A DNA stretch of 64,000 bases from Celoporthe dispersa (Eukaryota > Ascomycota > Sordariomycetes > Diaporthales > Cryphonectriaceae). Shown piece by piece: positions 60,001 to 64,000 of the stretch. Position 1 is the first letter of the stretch. Each line of letters opens with the position of its first letter. The stretch is from NCBI GenBank assembly GCA_016584495.1, contig WAID01000006.1, positions 3,410,001-3,474,000 of the forward strand, read 5' to 3'. Both the position numbers and the translations under genes were made by a program. The notes beneath the pieces were generated by a model that was given only the letters and a program-made list of their open reading frames with translations, was not told where the DNA came from and did not search any database.

Positions 60001-63000
60001 ATTTATAATAATAATAAATGTTTTCCTGCGCAGCTATTTAATTACTTTTTATTGCAAAAGCAATAGGTAAGCATCCGGAATAGCGATTTGATTTAAAGCT
60101 CGGAGATTTATAATTATCTATCTTTTCCTAATTAGATTAGATCTCTTCTAGACTATAAAAATAAGCGCTTTGAATAGGATAGCTCTATTTATTCACTCTG
60201 CTTATTCTTTGGCATAAAAACTATCTATAATTTTATTAATAATCTTTTGATCCTTTTCGCTAAAGTAATATAGTTTTCTGCTAATCTTGTAATTCTACTA
60301 ATCTTCTACCAAATTAATGCATAATTGCTGATTAATAGAAATATTTATAGAAGCTATATTCTCAAATATATATAAATACTATTGTATTAACTAAATTACT
60401 TATTGTATAAATTCAGACAATCAATTATATATATATATACCAAAATCGATCTTTGTCTTATTAACTATATTATTGCGTCGAATACTCAATCTACTTAATT
60501 CTTTGAACTCTTTACTATCTAATAGATAATCAGATTGCTCAATATTATATACAAACTCCTAATCTATAGTATAAATAGAATATAAAGCATTAATCTAAGT
60601 ATTGTTTAACTTTTATGCTAATAGCATAATGCTATTTTGCTAGAGAAATATATCTATATTTTGCAAATGAAAGTAATTAGAAAGATTTTTCAATCTTGCT
60701 ATATAATCTGCTATAAAAAGCTAGATAATTCCTATAAATTGTTCTTTTCTCAAAATAATAGGGATATTGGACTGATTTATAGCTAGAATTATCGAAATTT
60801 TCTAGAAAATTTAGCTTATAAGGCAATTCATCCAATTTTCTTAATAGGGCTGGAATAGAAAGATTATGTTTTTGGTAATTCCTTTATCGCTATAAGAATC
60901 AAAATATGCATATTGAATAATAGAGTAATTCTTCGAATAATTTTTGCTGGAAAATAAGTAAATCCTATTCTAGCGAAAATATTTATAAATATAATTGCTT
61001 CTTAATAATATCCAAAGCGAATAAGGCTTTCGGAGTTCAATATATTTATTTGATATAGAATATTGAACTCTTATTTTAAGAGAATATTAATATCAAGCCA
61101 ATCTAATACTTATATACTAATTCTGGTTTTGAGAATTATTGATTTCTCTTATTTTTATCTATGAAAATATAAATTGAATTTAGCTTAAGCTTAGGCAACT
61201 AATAAGCCAATTCTATACAATTTCGCTTTAATATCCTAATTTACTATTGTATTAGAAAAACTCTTTACTAATTCCGCTAAGATCGCATATCGACTAGCTT
61301 TTATATCGATATATATATCAATATTTAATCCTAATATCTTTACTTATACTATTGCGCGAGCATAAATATAGGAATTTTCTCAGTATAGAATAATATTAAG
61401 CAGTAAGCTTGGATATCCTAATTCACTATTATTCCAGAGAGATATCAAAGCAGATAAAGCATTTGAGCAGTTCTATTATAGATTAGCTTATTAATAGTAT
61501 TTAGCATAATGCGAATAGCGGAAAGATATATTATAGATTAGATAAATAGTTTCAAATATGCTTATATCCAAGTCTATAATAATCGATTCTTTCTAATTAG
61601 CAATCTATATATCTTCTTCGAATATAAGATTATTCTTTTTTTCCATAAGATTATTCGTATAGGAATTCACTTTCTTCTTATAATTCTCTTTTTAATTATT
61701 CTTATTTTCCAAATATTCTAAATTAACTTTATTATCCATTAGATAGTATTCTTATTGCAGAATTTATTCTTCTTTCTCTATATTATAGGCAAGTTCTCTA
61801 TTATCAATATTAAAGTTAACTTATATAGATAGTAAAAATCTCTTATATAAATCTTTTCTAGCGAATTGATGAAAAAGCTAAGATTTTCTAGAATTAGATT
61901 TACTATTTTTAATAAACTCTTTTTCTATATTATTAGTAATTATTTTTTATAAATTAGATATTAGCAGATAGTTCTAATTAGACTATTTTTTTTGCTATTA
62001 TCTAGCTTTAATAATCAACTTCTATTACTTTAGGGTCATTTTACGGAAATCTTATTCCGGGATATAATATAGGTCTTTAGATTATTATAAAGAAATTTGA
62101 AAATAGAATAATATTCTATAGCGAGATAGATTTAATTGATCTTTTAGCTGCTAGAATATTGTTAATAGCAAATGAATATTGATATTTGGAATCCTAGAAG
62201 GCATTGCTTCTAATTGCTTTATTACTATTATTATCTCTTATTAAAGCCTAATTATCCTTGCAGCCTCTAATAGATACTAGATTTCCTGCTTGCTTTTAAG
62301 CTTTTTCTCGAAGCTCTTAGTATTAGTCTTACAATTAAATCAATTAAAAGATTGAGCTATTAGTTCTTTATTGATTCGATTTTATATATTATAAGCTAAG
62401 TAGGATTTGGGATATTTAGCTAGTTTGCTGAATCTGTATATTTAATAAATAAATTTAAAGATATTTCGATTAATTCGAATATCTTTTCTTGAATATTATT
62501 GATTATTCAATAATTCTTTTATTATCTTGCAAGATATAGAAAAATCTCAGATTAATTAATATTTCCAATACTTCCAACTATTCTATCCTATAGTAAATTC
62601 CATTTATTTATTATAGGATAGGATAGAGTAGAATTATATATAAGCTATGCTTGCTAAATATATTAGCAGATTATAATTCAGATATTATGCTTAAGTTCGG
62701 CTTCTGCTAATATAAATTTCATATTGATCAATGAATACTTATAGATTTTTCCAAACTATCATTTTGCTATCTATTGAAGAAACAATTAGAAGATTATTAT
62801 AGTTATTCTAGTCTTTATATAGCTAAAAACGATCAATTATACTCTTTTTGAACTCTTTATTTATAGAAGATAATAGAGTTTATTAAGATTGGGGAAAATA
62901 TTATAGAGAATTTATTTGCCTATAGCTATGCAGGAGACTTTTTCTATCACTTCTATCTAAATTACTAAATTCTAATAAATCTGATAGTAAATTCTTATCT

Positions 63001-64000
63001 ATAATCAGATTATCTTATAAGTCTTCAATTTCTAATAGAGAATAATTTATATCTATTAGAGATTTATTAGCGATTTCTTAATTATCTATAGCTTCTATTA
63101 TATGAAAATAAGTATAGAGCTCTACTATTCTTTCTTTGCAAAAGTATATAATATAAATGCCTGATTATAGTCTTTAAGCTTTTGGAGAATTTGAGTTTTC
63201 TTAATATATATTAGAGATTGAATTTAATCTATAAGCTTATTAGAGCTGAAGTAATTGTATAAATCCAGCTTATACTGCTTTCTTATTTGAAAATCTATCT
63301 TAGTAAACTTTTCAGACTTTGGAGAGAAATAGCTATTCTTCGAAAAGTCTATATCTAGTTAAAAACTTCTCAAATTAGACTATTGATAGTTTAGGAATAA
63401 TAATTAAATAATTTTCTGAATTCCTTTCTGCTAAGAGAAATGCAGAAGTGCTAAATAGATTTGCATTTTCTAAGCTATATATATCGGAATAGCTATTTCC
63501 GAAACTATAATCTGAATTTTATTTATTAGCAAGATAGTTTGCAAGAATTATAGTATCCAAAGCTATAGTATTTTCATAGAATAAGATTTTTTATTCGATT
63601 CCTAAATCGCTAGCAAATTATTTGCTTTTAGCTTTGGCTAAAAGATAGAGAATAGGAGGGTTTTCGCTAATATCTTCGCAAGTAATCGATTCTAATTCCT
63701 CGATTGTATACTGCAGTAGCAATTGGAATTATAGTTTTTCTTCTATATTGAAGAAGTCTATTATATACTAATAGTATTTGTCTTTTATCTTCTATATTCC
63801 TAAAGTTTGCAAAAGATTATAGTTTAGATTCTCGAAATAGATATTCGTAAGAGTATTGAAGCTCTTCAAAGCCAATTATTGCTTTTCGAAAGTATTTGCT
63901 TTGGCTAATCGATTGATTTTGAATTGCATCCGAAAATCGTAAATAAAATCTTAATTGCTTTGAGTCTATAAATAAAACTCTTTAAGGAATATCTCTTGCT
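54002..64000. mobile_element. RIP-degraded retroelement desert, no intact gene
   Basis: Very AT-rich with stops in all frames. On the minus strand at about 59400-58860 an RNase H/Gypsy pattern can be read (SKTINTAEQKY, then an element-typical run with TDxSA-like and LEYLNQFNLE blocks), so at least one further Gypsy-type element lies here in minus orientation, probably extending to the window's right end. 54100-54260 resembles LTR or promoter DNA (TATATAAGATCAGAG). I cannot delimit individual elements or find LTR pairs by eye, and no host gene is recognisable. Confidence 0.55.

Noticed and set aside
1..64000. tRNA or rRNA genes
   Set aside because: No cloverleaf with A and B boxes or rRNA-like stretch was recognised by eye; a dedicated scan would be needed to exclude them.

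Overview
The window is nuclear DNA of a filamentous ascomycete (Pezizomycotina). The coding half has short GT-AG introns of about 35-140 bp, a highly reducing polyketide synthase, a Zn2Cys6 regulator, a HET-domain relic and a fungal rhodopsin-like membrane protein. The rest is extremely AT-rich retrotransposon DNA in which Gln and Trp codons have turned into stops, the signature expected from repeat-induced point mutation (RIP). I cannot name the genus.

Layout. 1-2.9 kb: mostly non-coding, with a gene end at the left edge and a foldback at 1.7 kb. 2.9-5.7 kb: Zn2Cys6 transcription factor (+). 6.4-8.3 kb: cytochrome P450 (-). 9.1-9.4 kb: a 47-residue secreted cysteine-rich peptide assembled from three exons (-). 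10.3-12.2 kb: broken HET gene (-). 12.6-21.0 kb: HR-PKS, KS-AT-DH-MT-ER-KR-ACP (-). 22.0-23.7 kb: PLP-dependent alpha-oxoamine synthase (-). 25.2-26.5 kb: rhodopsin-like membrane protein (+). 26.9-28.4 kb: short-chain dehydrogenase (-). 28.8-41.9 kb: an LTR retrotransposon of Copia type with a Gypsy chromovirus nested inside it, both with recognisable target-site duplications. 42.0-43.1 kb: SAM methyltransferase (-). 43.8-45.5 kb: acetyltransferase-like acyltransferase (-). 46.4-48.2 kb: secreted type-B carboxylesterase (+). 48.2-64 kb: RIP-degraded LTR elements, no intact gene seen.

Working together. A PKS without a thioesterase next to an alpha-oxoamine synthase is the arrangement of the fumonisin, AAL-toxin and sphingofungin pathways: the polyketide is built on the ACP and released by decarboxylative condensation with an amino acid, giving an amino-ketone. 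The SDR could then reduce the ketone, the P450 oxidise the chain, and the methyltransferase and acyltransferase decorate it. I therefore read 2.9-48.2 kb as a sphinganine-analogue (amino-polyketide) gene cluster, split by a 13-kb nested transposon insertion. The product is not known to me.

Caution. Five disruptions in four genes (PKS, P450, regulator, esterase twice) are each explained by one extra base in a short homopolymer. They may be sequencing errors rather than real mutations. Exon boundaries were worked out by hand from splice signals, reading phase and protein family patterns.
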